From CAYQMF01 sp964418595 (GTDB lineage: Bacteria; Planctomycetota; UBA1135; UBA2386), in assembly GCA_964418595.1 (NCBI GenBank), contig CAYQMF010000022.1, positions 1 through 64,000 of the forward strand: DNA of 64,000 nucleotides. The letters are read 5' to 3'. Shown one piece after another: positions 50,275 to 59,489 of this stretch. Position numbers and translations under genes: made by a program. The notes under the pieces were generated by a model. The model was not told the DNA's origin. It was given only the letters and a program-made list of their open reading frames with translations, and did no database searches. Numbering within the stretch: the stretch's first letter is position 1; every line of letters begins with the position of its first letter.

Positions 50275-51279
50275 TCACTCGCCTGGCAGGCGGTAGGTCA
50301 GCAGCGTGCGCAGGTAGTTGGCGCGCTCGAAGGCGACCGGGTCGGGGCAGCGCTGCTGCGACATGCTGCCCTGGAGTTGCGCGAGCGCTTCGTACTCATG
50401 CTCCTCGAGCCAGCGCGTGAGGTCGCTCTCGATCAAGCGCAGGTGGTCGGGGCCGTGGCGCAGGAGGGCGGAGGCGAGCATGGTCACGCGCGCGCCCGCG
50501 GCGAGGAGCTTGGTCACCTCGGTGACCGATTGCACTCCCGTGGTGGCGGCGAGGTCGGCGCGCACGCGCCCGTGCAGGATCGCGATCCACCGGGCGGAGA
50601 GCCGCGCCTCGGCCGGCGTGGACAGCTCGAGCGAGGGTACGACCTCCAGTTTCTCGAGGTCGATGTCGGGCTGGTAGAAGCGATTGAAGAGCACGAGCCC
50701 GTTCACGCCGAGCTCGTCGAGGCGCGCAGCCATCGCCGCCACCGAGCTGAAGAAGGGGTGCAGCTTGACCGCGAGCGGGATCGACACCGCCTCGCGCACG
50801 GCGCTGACCGCGGCGAGGTACTCGGCCTCGATCTCGGCGCCATCGACGCTCGGGTCGGCGGCGACGGAGTAGATGTTGAGTTCGAGTGCGCGCGCGCCGG
50901 CGCGCTCGATCTGGGCGGCGTAGTCGGCCCAGGCGCCGGGGCGCGAGGCATTGAGGCTGGCGATCACCGGCACCGCCACCGCCTCGCGCGTGCGGCGCAC
51001 GACATCCAGGTACTCGTCTGCACCAAACGCCTGCTCCGGCGGCTCCGGCAGATAGCCCGCGGCGTCGGGCGACAGGAAGCGGTGGTCTTCGAGGTGGGCG
51101 TGGAACGACAGGCGGTCGTGCTCGATCTGCTCGGCGAAGAGCGAGTGCAGCACGATCGCTGCCGCGCCAGCGTCCTCGAGGCGGCGCACCCCGTCGAAGT
51201 CGCGCGACAGCGGCGAGGCCGACGCCACGAGCGGTGTGCGCAGGTGGTAACCGAGGTACTGGGTGGCGAGGCGACTCAC
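50275..51279 (-). CDS. Dihydroorotate dehydrogenase-like flavoprotein, nifJ-linked type
   Basis: 334 residues from the GTG at 51279, preceded by GGAGG at good spacing; its start overlaps the stop of nifJ (GTGA at 51276-51279). It is a TIM-barrel FMN protein: LRTPLVASASPLSRD, VIASLNASRPGAW, IPLAVKLHPFFSS, VNGLVLFNRFY and ATTGVQSVTEVTKLL (phosphate-binding end). Such 'dihydroorotate dehydrogenase-like' proteins often accompany pyruvate:ferredoxin oxidoreductase and are probably not pyrimidine enzymes. Co-translation with nifJ suggests a redox partner role. Confidence 0.88.
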   Translation of the reverse strand: MSRLATQYLGYHLRTPLVASASPLSRDFDGVRRLEDAGAAAIVLHSLFAEQIEHDRLSFHAHLEDHRFLSPDAAGYLPEPPEQAFGADEYLDVVRRTREAVAVPVIASLNASRPGAWADYAAQIERAGARALELNIYSVAADPSVDGAEIEAEYLAAVSAVREAVSIPLAVKLHPFFSSVAAMAARLDELGVNGLVLFNRFYQPDIDLEKLEVVPSLELSTPAEARLSARWIAILHGRVRADLAATTGVQSVTEVTKLLAAGARVTMLASALLRHGPDHLRLIESDLTRWLEEHEYEALAQLQGSMSQQRCPDPVAFERANYLRTLLTYRLPGE

Positions 51280-54200
51280 GGGAGGACCTCCTTGGCGAAG
51301 TGGATCTGCGCCATCTGTTCGAGCAGATGCCAGCGGGCATCGATATCCTGCTGTGCGAGCGCGCGGAGGCGGCGGGCGTGCTCGGGGTCGGTGCGCGCCA
51401 GCATCTGGAAGCGGCTCTCGGTCTCGGCAAAACGCACGAAGGGCAGGCTCGGCTTGCGTGAGTCGAGCTGCAGGGGGTTCTCGCCCCGGCGCAGGCGGCG
51501 GGGGTCGTAGCGGTAGAGCGGCCAGTGGCCGCTGTTCACCGCCGCGGTCTGGTGCTCCTGCGCGCGCGCGAGGTCGAAGCCGTGCGCGATGCAATGCGAG
51601 TAGGCCAGGATCAGCGACGGGCCGTCGTAGCTCTCGGCCTCGAGGAAGGCGCGCACCGCCTGCTTGTCGTTGGCGGCGAGCGCGATCTGCGCCACGTAAA
51701 CATGGCTGTGCGCCATTGCGATCATGCCGATGTCCTTCTTCGGGTTGGGCTTGCCCATCGCCGAGAACTTGGCGACTGCGGCGCGCGGCGTCGCCTTCGA
51801 CGTCTGGCCGCCGGTGTTGGAGTAGACCTCGGTGTCGAGCACGAGCACGTTCACGTTCCGGCCCGAGGCGAGCACGTGGTCGAGTCCAGCGAAGCCGATG
51901 TCGTAGGCCCATCCGTCGCCGCCCACGACCCACACGCTGCGGTCGGTGAGCGCGTCGGCGAGCGAGAGCAGGCGCATGGCAGCGTCGCCATCGCCGCGGG
52001 CCAGCGCCGCGCGCAAACGCGAGACGGCCTCGCGCTGCGCCCGGAGCGCGGTCTCGCCGCCGTGGGGCAGCGTCGCGAGTTCATCGGTAAGCGCGTCGCC
52101 GAGGCTTGGCCGCAGCTTCTCCAGCAGGGCGCGCGCCTCGGCCCGCTGCTGGTCGAACGTGAGGCGGAACCCGAGTCCGAACTCGGCGGCGTCCTCGAAC
52201 AGCGAGTTGCTCCACGCCGGCCCGCGTCCGTCGGCGTTGGTCGACCACGGCGTCGTCGGCAGGTTGCCGCCGTAGATCGACGAACAGCCGGTGGCGTTGG
52301 CGATCACGGCGCGGTCGCCGAAGAGCTGGCTCAGCAGCTTGAGGTACGGGGTCTCTCCGCAGCCGGCGCAGGCACCGGAGAACTCGAAGAGCGGCTGCAG
52401 GAGCTGTGAGCCGCGCACGGTGGCGAGGTCGACCGCGGTGCGGTCGGCCTCGGGCAGGTCGAGGAAGAAGCGGAACGCGGCGCGCTCGTCGTCCACGATC
52501 GGCGCGAGGTCGGCCATGCCCAACGCCTTGCGCGCCGGGTGGGTCCTGTCCTTGGCCGGGCACACGTGCACGCACAGCTCGCAGCCGGTGCAGTCGTCGG
52601 GCGCGAGCTGGATGGTCATGGTCTGGCCGCGCTGCTCCGTGGCCTTCACCTTGCGGGTCTTGAACCCGTCCGGCGCGCCGGCGACCAAGGCCGAATCATA
52701 GGCCTTGATGCGGATCGCCGCGTGCGGGCACACGAGCGCGCAGCGTGCGCATTCGATGCAGAGGTCGGGTTCCCACACCGGCACGCGATCGGTGATGCCG
52801 CGCTTCTCGAGGCGCGCGGTGTTGGTGGGAAACGTGCCGTCGACCGGCATGCGGCTCGTCGGCAAGGCGTCGCCGTGGCCGGCGAGCAGCGGCAGCGTGA
52901 CGTCGCGCTCGAACGTGGCGGCCTCGCTCGCCACCACGGTCGCCGCGATGACGTCGGCGTCCGCGTCGGGCACGACCTCGAACAGACCGGCCACGGCCTC
53001 GTCGACCGCGCGGAAGTTGCGGGCGACCACCTCCTCGCCGCGTTTGCCGAAGCTCTCCTCGATCGCCGCCTTGATCGCCGCCAGCGCCTCGCCGAAGGGC
53101 AGGATCGGACACAGGCGGAAGAAGCACGCCTGCATCACCGTGCTGATGCGCGAGCCGAGCCCGGCGGCGCGCGCCACCGCCAACGCATCGACCGCCCACA
53201 CGCGGAGATCCTTGTCGCGCACGGCGGCGCGCACGTGCGCTGGCAGGCGTGCCCACACCTCGCGGCGCGGCCAGGGGACGTTGAGCAGGAGCGTGGCCTT
53301 CTCCGCCGCGTGCTTCACGACGTCCTCGCGCCGCAGCAGACGCGGGTGGTGGCAGGCGACGAATCGCGCCGTGCCTGGTTCGATCAGGTAGCTGGAGTGG
53401 ATCGGCGGGTCGCCGAAGCGCAGGTGCGACACGGTGACGGCGCCGGCCTTCTTCGAGTCGTACACGAAGTAGGCCTGGACGCGCTGGCCGGTGTGTTCGC
53501 CGATGATCTTGACCGAGTTCTTGTTGGCGCCGACGGTGCCGTCGCTGCCGAGGCCGACGAACACGGCGCGCGTCACTGCGGGGTCGCGGTCGAGCACGAA
53601 GTCGGTGGGGATCGCGAGGCTCAGGTGCGTGACGTCGTCGTCGATGCCGACGGTGAAGTGCTTCCGCGCCTCGGGGCGCCCGAGTTCGTCGAGCGCGGCC
53701 TTCGCCATCGCCGGTGTGAACTCCTTGGACGCGAGCCCGAAGCGGCCGCCGAGCACGAGCGGCCGCCGACCACCGGTCCAGCCCTCGGCCAACGCCGTGA
53801 CCACCTCCTGGTACAGCGGTTCGCCCTGCGCGCCCGGCTCCTTGCAACGGTCGAGGACGGCGATGCCCTCGACGCTCACCGGCATGGCAGCGAGGAACTC
53901 CGCGGCCGGAAACGGCCGGAACAGCCGCACGCGCACCAGGCCGACGCGTTCGCCGCGCGCGACCAGCGCCTGGACTGCCTCCGCCGCGACCTCGCAGCCC
54001 GAGCCCATGGCTACCAGCACGCGCTGCGCGTGGAGGGATCCGACGTAGTCGACCAGCCCGTAGTGGCGGCCGGTGATCTCGGCGAGGCGCGCGAGCGCCG
54101 CGCGCAGGTGGCCCTGGAACTCGGCGTAGTGCCGGTTCTGCGCCTCGCGCGCCTGGAAGAACACGTCGGGGTTCTGCGCCGTCCCACGCAGGACCGGCGC

Positions 54201-54839
54201 GTCCGGGGTGAGCCCGCGGGCGCGATGGGCGAGCACCGCGTCCTCGTCGACCAGCGCACGCAGGTCGTCGTCGTCGAGCGGGGCGACGCTGGCGATCTCG
54301 TGCGAGGTGCGGAACCCGTCGAAGAAGTGCAGCACGGGGACTCGCGCGCGCAGCGTCGTCGCATGCGCCACCGCGGCCAGGTCGTGCGCCTCCTGCACCG
54401 AACCTGCGCACAGGAGCGCGAAGCCGGTGCTGCGCGCGGCCATCACGTCGCTGTGGTCACCGAAGATCGACAGCGCGTGCGTCGCGACGGCGCGCGAGGC
54501 GACGTGGATCACCGCGGGAGTGAGTTCCCCGGCGATCTTGAACATGTTGGGCAGCATCAGCAGCAGGCCTTGCGACGCGGTGAAGGTCGTCGCCAGCGCT
54601 CCCGTCTGCACTGCGCCGTGCACCGTGCCCGCGGCGCCGGCCTCGCTCTGCATCTCGATCACCGCCGGCACGCTGCCCCAGAGGTTGGTGTGTCCCTGCG
54701 CAGCCCAGGCATCGGCCTGCTCGCCCATCGCCGTGGCCGGCGTGATGGGGTAGATCGCGATCACCTCACTGAGGCGGTAGGCGACCGACGCGACGGCCTC
54801 GTTGCCGTCGAGGATGGCGAACGGATTGGCGGCGCGCAC
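51276..54839 (-). CDS. nifJ: Pyruvate:ferredoxin (flavodoxin) oxidoreductase
   Basis: 1187 residues from the GTG at 54839 (VRAANPFAILDGNEAVASVAY), the usual start region and length for NifJ; the open frame further upstream is shadow. Domains are in order: N-terminal pyrimidine-binding part (YPITPATAMGE), transketolase C-terminal-like part, gamma domain (GLGSDGTVGANKNSVK), two ferredoxin clusters (CIECARCALVCPHA and CTGCELCVHVCPA), and the TPP domain (FSGACAGCGETPY, GGDGWAYDIGFAGL, VYSNTGGQTSKAT). It oxidises pyruvate and CoA to acetyl-CoA and CO2 in the cytoplasm, reducing ferredoxin or flavodoxin. It lies downstream of the NrfD operon and is coupled to the flavoprotein that follows. Confidence 0.97.
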   Translation of the reverse strand: MRAANPFAILDGNEAVASVAYRLSEVIAIYPITPATAMGEQADAWAAQGHTNLWGSVPAVIEMQSEAGAAGTVHGAVQTGALATTFTASQGLLLMLPNMFKIAGELTPAVIHVASRAVATHALSIFGDHSDVMAARSTGFALLCAGSVQEAHDLAAVAHATTLRARVPVLHFFDGFRTSHEIASVAPLDDDDLRALVDEDAVLAHRARGLTPDAPVLRGTAQNPDVFFQAREAQNRHYAEFQGHLRAALARLAEITGRHYGLVDYVGSLHAQRVLVAMGSGCEVAAEAVQALVARGERVGLVRVRLFRPFPAAEFLAAMPVSVEGIAVLDRCKEPGAQGEPLYQEVVTALAEGWTGGRRPLVLGGRFGLASKEFTPAMAKAALDELGRPEARKHFTVGIDDDVTHLSLAIPTDFVLDRDPAVTRAVFVGLGSDGTVGANKNSVKIIGEHTGQRVQAYFVYDSKKAGAVTVSHLRFGDPPIHSSYLIEPGTARFVACHHPRLLRREDVVKHAAEKATLLLNVPWPRREVWARLPAHVRAAVRDKDLRVWAVDALAVARAAGLGSRISTVMQACFFRLCPILPFGEALAAIKAAIEESFGKRGEEVVARNFRAVDEAVAGLFEVVPDADADVIAATVVASEAATFERDVTLPLLAGHGDALPTSRMPVDGTFPTNTARLEKRGITDRVPVWEPDLCIECARCALVCPHAAIRIKAYDSALVAGAPDGFKTRKVKATEQRGQTMTIQLAPDDCTGCELCVHVCPAKDRTHPARKALGMADLAPIVDDERAAFRFFLDLPEADRTAVDLATVRGSQLLQPLFEFSGACAGCGETPYLKLLSQLFGDRAVIANATGCSSIYGGNLPTTPWSTNADGRGPAWSNSLFEDAAEFGLGFRLTFDQQRAEARALLEKLRPSLGDALTDELATLPHGGETALRAQREAVSRLRAALARGDGDAAMRLLSLADALTDRSVWVVGGDGWAYDIGFAGLDHVLASGRNVNVLVLDTEVYSNTGGQTSKATPRAAVAKFSAMGKPNPKKDIGMIAMAHSHVYVAQIALAANDKQAVRAFLEAESYDGPSLILAYSHCIAHGFDLARAQEHQTAAVNSGHWPLYRYDPRRLRRGENPLQLDSRKPSLPFVRFAETESRFQMLARTDPEHARRLRALAQQDIDARWHLLEQMAQIHFAKEVLP

Positions 54840-54853
54840 CCAGGGACAACGCC

Positions 54854-54868
54854 GCCCCGGCCCGGGGC
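54854..54868. other. Perfect GC hairpin between the NrfD and nifJ genes
   Basis: GCCCCGG (54854-54860) and CCGGGGC (54862-54868) form a 7-base palindromic stem about one base, followed by TTTT on the plus strand. On the minus strand it sits 15 bases before nifJ. It may mark a boundary between the cytochrome operon and nifJ, or shape nifJ translation. Confidence 0.4.
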
Positions 54869-54957
54869 TTTTCAGTCCGCCCTTCCCTCGATCGCTGCGC
54901 CGTCGGCGCGCTACGTGTCCCCGTTCGCCCTGCAGGACCGGGGGCACGATCTCTTGA

Positions 54958-56214
54958 TCACGCGGTGAGCGGGATCTCCGCCGTCGCCGGCGCCGCTGCC
55001 GCATTGCTGCGGAAGTCGCCCAGCAGGATCGGGATGGTCACCTTCACCATCAGGGTGAACGCCAGGAATCCCACCGCGAAGATCCCCATCGAGATCATCA
55101 GCTCATCGCGCGAGGGGAAGTACTCGTAGATCTCACCCAGAGTGTCGGGCGTGAAGCCCGGGATCACGAGGCCCATGCCCTTCTCGATGTAGACACCGAG
55201 GTAGATCAGCACGCAGCCGAGGTTGAGGGTCAGCGGGTGTCGCCGCGTGCGGGGGATGACGAACAGCACCACCGCCACCAGTGACGCGGCCACCGAGGCC
55301 CACATGTACGGGACGATCGCGCGGTGCTCACCGAGACCAGCGAAGGCGTAGTGCAGATGCGAGGCGTGCTCCTTGTTGGAGTACACGTCGACGAACACCT
55401 CGGCCCCGAGCAGGAAGAGGTTGATCACCATCGCGTAGGCCATCAGCTCCGCGAGCTTGTGGATGGCCGCGTCGCGCACCCGCAGACCGCTGTAGCGGCG
55501 CAGGAACTGCAACGCGATGAGGAGGATGGCCGGGCCGGAGCAGAACGCCGACGCGATGAAGCGCGGGGCCAGGATCGCCGAGTTCCAGTACGGGCGGGCT
55601 ACCAGCCCGTTGTAGAGGAACGCCGTGACGGTGTGGATGCCGATGGCCCAGGGGATGGACAGCAACACCAGCGGCAGCAGGATGGCCTTGCGCGGCTTCC
55701 GGCCGGCGAACGCCGAGAACAGGACGTAGCCCGCGGCGGCGGCGTTCAGCACCAGGTAGCCGTTGAGGACGATGACGTCCCAGGCCAGCAACGACGACGG
55801 CAGGTTGAGCAGCCCCAGCCCGGGGACGAGGTGCAGGAGCCGGTCGGGCCGACCGATGTCGACGAACACGAAGAGGCCGCACATGGTCACCGCCGCGATC
55901 GCGAGCAGTTCGCCCAGTACGACGATCTCCTTGATCGGGCCCCACTGATAGAGGTAGGTGGGGATCACGAGCAGGACCGCGGCGGCGGCGACGCCCACCA
56001 GGAACGTGAAGTTGCCGATGTAGAAGGCCCACGACACCTGGTCGCGCATGCCGGTCGTGCCGAGCCCCTCCGAGAGCTGCCGCCAGTATGCGACCCCGCC
56101 GCCGACGATCAGGGCGAGGAGGATGCTGATCCAGATCCAGTAGGCGGCGTTGCCGCGCAGCACGAGGCGCAGGCTGCCTGCCACGAAGCTCCGCAGGTTC
56201 TGGAAGCGGCGCAT
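54958..56214 (-). CDS. NrfD/PsrC-type integral membrane quinone-interacting subunit
   Basis: 418 residues with about ten transmembrane helices, for example WIWISILLALIVGGGVAYW, FLVGVAAAAVLLVIPTYLY, VVLGELLAIAAVTMCGLFVF and LMISMGIFAVGFLAFTLMV. The segments WAFYIGNFTFLVG and IGIHTVTAFLYNGLVARPYW are typical of the NrfD/DsrP/HmcC family. Such proteins exchange electrons with menaquinol on the periplasmic side. It starts 8 bases after the iron-sulfur protein stop and forms a complex with it. Confidence 0.93.
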   Translation of the reverse strand: MRRFQNLRSFVAGSLRLVLRGNAAYWIWISILLALIVGGGVAYWRQLSEGLGTTGMRDQVSWAFYIGNFTFLVGVAAAAVLLVIPTYLYQWGPIKEIVVLGELLAIAAVTMCGLFVFVDIGRPDRLLHLVPGLGLLNLPSSLLAWDVIVLNGYLVLNAAAAGYVLFSAFAGRKPRKAILLPLVLLSIPWAIGIHTVTAFLYNGLVARPYWNSAILAPRFIASAFCSGPAILLIALQFLRRYSGLRVRDAAIHKLAELMAYAMVINLFLLGAEVFVDVYSNKEHASHLHYAFAGLGEHRAIVPYMWASVAASLVAVVLFVIPRTRRHPLTLNLGCVLIYLGVYIEKGMGLVIPGFTPDTLGEIYEYFPSRDELMISMGIFAVGFLAFTLMVKVTIPILLGDFRSNAAAAPATAEIPLTA

Positions 56215-56221
56215 GTCGCGG

Positions 56222-57115
56222 TCAACCGAAGTAGTAGTAGAAGCGCGGGCGCGTGTTCAGCTCACTCTTGAGCACGAACACGCGCTTGTTCTCGAGCACG
56301 TAGCGGATCTCGCTCTTGGGGTCGCGCATGTTGCCGAACTTGCGCGCCCCTACCGGGCAGGCCTCGACGCACGCTGGGTAGCGGCCGTCGCGCACACGAT
56401 GGATGCAGAAGGTGCACTTCTCGACCACACCGGCGGGCCGCGGCCGGTTGCCCAGCAGGTGGGTGTTCGGATTGACTTCCGCGGCCGGCACGGCGGGCTC
56501 GCGCCAGTTGAAACGCCGCGCGCCGTACGGGCACGAGGCCATGCAGCAGCGGCAGCCGATGCACCAGTCGTAGTCGATCACCACGATCCCGTCCGGCTCC
56601 TGCCAGGTCGCGCCCACCGGGCACGACTTGACGCACGGCGCGTCGCGGCAGTGCATGCACGCCATCGGAAGGTAGAAGTGATCGTCGTCCGGGACCTTGG
56701 CGTGTTCGTAGTAGGGATCGGCGTGCGCGAAGTCGATGCCGCGCTTCTTGTCCATCTCGAGCACCCGGATCCACTGGACCTCGGGGCTGCGGCTCTGGTT
56801 GTTCTCCGCCACGCAGGCGTGCACGCACTCGCGGCAACCGATGCAACGACCGATGTCGAGCGCATAGCCGAACTCGACTCCCGGCTGCGCCGGCTTCGAG
56901 CCCACGCTCACCGGCACACCGAGCCTGGTCTGGTAGTCCTTCTCGAGGTCAGCCAGCAGCTCCTTGATCTCGGTCGAGGTCATCTCGCGCAGGTGCTTGC
57001 GGAAGAACGCGGAGTGCGTCGGATCCGTGCAGCTTCCGGTCATGGCGGCCGCACAGGTGCCCAGCGCACACAGCAGGTCCCGTCGCGTGACGGTGGGTTC
57101 GGCGGGTTCGTTCAC
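56222..57115 (-). CDS. Periplasmic iron-sulfur protein with four [4Fe-4S] sites, DsrO/HmcB/PsrB-like
   Basis: 297 residues from the GTG at 57115, with GAGGAGG just upstream; the start overlaps the stop of the preceding gene (GTGA at 57112-57115). The N-terminus (TRRDLLCALGTCAAAM) is a twin-arginine signal. Four cysteine groups are visible: CIGCRECVHACVAEN, CMHCRDAPCVKSCPVGA, CIGCRCCMASCPYGARR and CTFC...PACVEACPVGARKF, which is the four-cluster layout of PsrB-type subunits. It would shuttle electrons between the NrfD subunit and the periplasmic cytochromes. Confidence 0.94.
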   Translation of the reverse strand: MNEPAEPTVTRRDLLCALGTCAAAMTGSCTDPTHSAFFRKHLREMTSTEIKELLADLEKDYQTRLGVPVSVGSKPAQPGVEFGYALDIGRCIGCRECVHACVAENNQSRSPEVQWIRVLEMDKKRGIDFAHADPYYEHAKVPDDDHFYLPMACMHCRDAPCVKSCPVGATWQEPDGIVVIDYDWCIGCRCCMASCPYGARRFNWREPAVPAAEVNPNTHLLGNRPRPAGVVEKCTFCIHRVRDGRYPACVEACPVGARKFGNMRDPKSEIRYVLENKRVFVLKSELNTRPRFYYYFG

Positions 57116-57663
57116 CGGGTCCTCCTCGGCCGCGCCGGAGCCGGCTTGGGCTCGCGTTGGCCGAACGCCGGCGCGTGCGCCGCGTGACACTCCGAGCAGC
57201 GAGCCGCGATGCGTTCGCCATTCCAGTTTCCGGTGCGCCTACCGTGCGCGCCGGCCTCCCAGTCGGCGTACTCGCGGCTGTGACACTGCCGGCACAGCTC
57301 GTGCGAGCGCTCGTATCCGATCAGGACACCGCCCGCCGTCTTCAGTTGGTCGCGATCCTTCACGTCGTGGCAGTCCCAGCACCACATCTGCTGACCGCCG
57401 TGATGCAAGGCGATCTCCTGGTGCGCCTTGGTGAGCTCGCGCTGCGTGAGACGCACCGGCAGCTCGGGGTCGTGGCAGTCGGTGCACGGGAATGCCCCGT
57501 CCGGCATCGGGCGCGGGTCGCCGAGGGTCACGACCGGGTCGGCGCCGACGATGTCAGGAGCCTCCGCGGGGCCGTGCGCCGGTTGACCACAAGCGGCGAC
57601 CGACACGAGCGCCAGCAGAGCGGCCGGCGCGCGGCGGCAGGAGACGAGGCGAAGGACTCGCAC
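57112..57663 (-). CDS. Tetraheme c-type cytochrome lipoprotein
   Basis: 183 residues from the GTG at 57663, preferred because it gives a lipoprotein signal (ALLALVSVAACGQ) with the lipid-attached Cys at about residue 25. Four CxxCH motifs occur: CTDCH, CWDCH, CRQCH and CSECH. His residues such as KAHQEIALHHGGQ may provide distal ligands. This resembles small multiheme subunits (HmcA-like or c3/NrfH-like) of quinol:cytochrome modules. Its stop overlaps the start of the iron-sulfur protein gene. Confidence 0.88.
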   Translation of the reverse strand: MRVLRLVSCRRAPAALLALVSVAACGQPAHGPAEAPDIVGADPVVTLGDPRPMPDGAFPCTDCHDPELPVRLTQRELTKAHQEIALHHGGQQMWCWDCHDVKDRDQLKTAGGVLIGYERSHELCRQCHSREYADWEAGAHGRRTGNWNGERIAARCSECHAAHAPAFGQREPKPAPARPRRTR

Positions 57664-57706
57664 GCATCCGGACAACGCGCCGCCGCGCCGCAGGGTTTCG
57701 GAGGCG

Positions 57707-58441
57707 CTACTTGTCCTTGTCGGCACCCTTCGGCGGGACGCCGCACTTGCCGTCGACGCAGCCATCCTTGCACGCGCACGCGTCGACGCAGCCACAGACC
57801 AGGAGGGCGGCCTTCTCCGCCGCCGTCCGCGGCTTGAGCGGATTGAGATGGCGGATGTCGGCCTTGAACTTGTGGAAGCAGAATGGCTTGAACCCCGGGC
57901 TCTCGTCGTTGTGACAGCCGAGGCAGGTCTTCATGGCCGGCGACTTGATGACCTCGTCATCCGGGATCGCGGTGTAGGCTGCCGGCTTGGTCCCCTCCTC
58001 CTGGGCAGCGGCGGTCATGCGAGCCTTCACGTGGTTCTCGCCCGGCCCGTGGCAGGTCTCGCACTGCACGCCCAGCTTGGGATCGAAGCTGCGGTGCAGG
58101 TTCTCCTTGGGTTCGCCGAACGCGGTGGAGTGGCACTTGAGGCACTTGTCGCTCTTCTGGGCGTCGGCGACGCCGGCGGCCTTCGCGTACTCCTTGGCCT
58201 TGTCGCTGGCCAGGTTCTCGTACGCGTGCGCGTGTTTCTCCTTCTGCCATGCGCCGTACTGGTCGCCGGACTCGCTCGACTGGTGGCAGGTCTTGCAGCG
58301 CTGCGCACCGACGTAGCGGTTGGGCGCGCCCGCGCCGCCGCCCGTGGTCGCGGGCGAACTCGCCAGGAAGGGGAGTGCGATCAGCAGGAGCAGGCTGGCG
58401 CCCAGGACGCGTGAGTGGCGGAATCGTCGGTCGTCGTTCAT
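57707..58441 (-). CDS. Tetraheme cytochrome c554-like protein with Cys-rich C-terminal tail
   Basis: 244 residues from the ATG at 58441; an ATG at 58450 is also in frame. Signal peptide: VLGASLLLLIALPFLA. Four CxxCH motifs (CKTCH, CLKCH, CETCH, CLGCH) and the c554-type phrases VGAQRCKTCH, YEN-LASDKAKEYAK and CETCHGPGENH identify the cytochrome c554 family. After the last heme, a Lys-rich stretch leads to a tail with about six Cys (VCGCVDACACKDGCVDGKCG), none in heme motifs, perhaps for metal. It follows the 13-heme gene by 43 bases in the same operon. Confidence 0.88.
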   Translation of the reverse strand: MNDDRRFRHSRVLGASLLLLIALPFLASSPATTGGGAGAPNRYVGAQRCKTCHQSSESGDQYGAWQKEKHAHAYENLASDKAKEYAKAAGVADAQKSDKCLKCHSTAFGEPKENLHRSFDPKLGVQCETCHGPGENHVKARMTAAAQEEGTKPAAYTAIPDDEVIKSPAMKTCLGCHNDESPGFKPFCFHKFKADIRHLNPLKPRTAAEKAALLVCGCVDACACKDGCVDGKCGVPPKGADKDK

Positions 58442-58484
58442 GAGGAGCATCCGGGTCTGTGGAGTGGTCCCGACATCGGGTCAC

Positions 58485-59489
58485 TCACCGGTGACAGGAG
58501 GAGCAGGAGTCCCCGTTGTCGACGTGGCGCAGCGGGGCGGTGAGGCCGTGGCACTGGCGGCAGTTCATGCCGGGCACGTGGCCTTGAGGCATCGGGGGGG
58601 CGAGGTCGTGGCTCGGCGTCGCCTTGTGGCAGGTGGCGCAGTCGCTCGCAGCCAGGGGCTGATGGCAGGAGATGCAGTGCTGACTGCGCCCGCCGCCGAA
58701 GCTGCCGATGTGGTTGACCGGCCGCGCCTGCTCGTGGCAGCTGCTGCACGAATCGGTCCGATGGCAGGTCGTGCAGGATTGCCGGTCGAGGCGGGCGATC
58801 AGGCCATGGCCCCGCCGTCGGAAGAACTGGTTGTGACTGGCCGGCAGGGCGTCTTGGTGGCAGGTCTGACACGAGGTCTTCTCGTGGCAGAGATCGCAGC
58901 GGTCGGCGGTCGCTCCCGTCGCCGCGTGCACGGTGCTGCCGTGGAAGCGCAGCCAGGAGCCGTCGTGGCTGTTCGGTGGGACATCGCTGCGGATCTCGGC
59001 GTGGCAGGTGGCACAGCCCGGGTCGACCTTGCCCTCGTGACACGCCTGGCAGGCGGCCTTGGTGCCCGGCGCGTGCCCGGCCGGCTCGGCCGTACCGACG
59101 AGTCCGCCATGGCAGCCGTCGCAGCTCGCCAGGGACCCGATGTGCGCAACGTGCGAGAAGTGCACCTCGTCCGGCAGCCGCCGGCGCGGCGTGGTCTTGT
59201 AGGCCTTGCCGTCGAACAGGGCCTCGACCTTGCGCTCCGACGGCTTGTTGGCGTCGAGTTCTTCGTGGCAGAGCTGGCACTGCCGCAGCGCGGGCATGCC
59301 CGGGTCCTCACCGGTCTCGGCGGTCCGGTGGCAGTCGGTGCAGTCGAGGCCCTGGTCCACCACGTGGACCCGGTGCGGGAAGGCGTAGGGCCGCGCCCCA
59401 CGCACACCGCCAAACATCACGCACGCGGTCGCGACGAGGAAGACCCCGACGAAGACCCCCGCGGCGGTTCCTCGGGCTAGAAGCGCCAT
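58485..59489 (-). CDS. 13-heme c-type cytochrome, MtrA-like in role
   Basis: 334 residues from the ATG at 59489. The N-terminal helix (LLARGTAAGVFVGVFLVATA) is an uncleaved anchor or signal. Thirteen CxxCH motifs fill the rest (CTDCH, CQLCH, CDGCH, CQACH, CATCH, CDLCH, CQTCH, CTTCH, CSSCH, CISCH, CATCH, CRQCH, CSSCH), about one heme per 25 residues. Such density suits a wire that passes through an outer-membrane barrel, as MtrA does with MtrB. Its start lies 13 bases inside the barrel gene, so the two are translated together, which supports that partnership. Confidence 0.9.
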   Translation of the reverse strand: MALLARGTAAGVFVGVFLVATACVMFGGVRGARPYAFPHRVHVVDQGLDCTDCHRTAETGEDPGMPALRQCQLCHEELDANKPSERKVEALFDGKAYKTTPRRRLPDEVHFSHVAHIGSLASCDGCHGGLVGTAEPAGHAPGTKAACQACHEGKVDPGCATCHAEIRSDVPPNSHDGSWLRFHGSTVHAATGATADRCDLCHEKTSCQTCHQDALPASHNQFFRRRGHGLIARLDRQSCTTCHRTDSCSSCHEQARPVNHIGSFGGGRSQHCISCHQPLAASDCATCHKATPSHDLAPPMPQGHVPGMNCRQCHGLTAPLRHVDNGDSCSSCHR

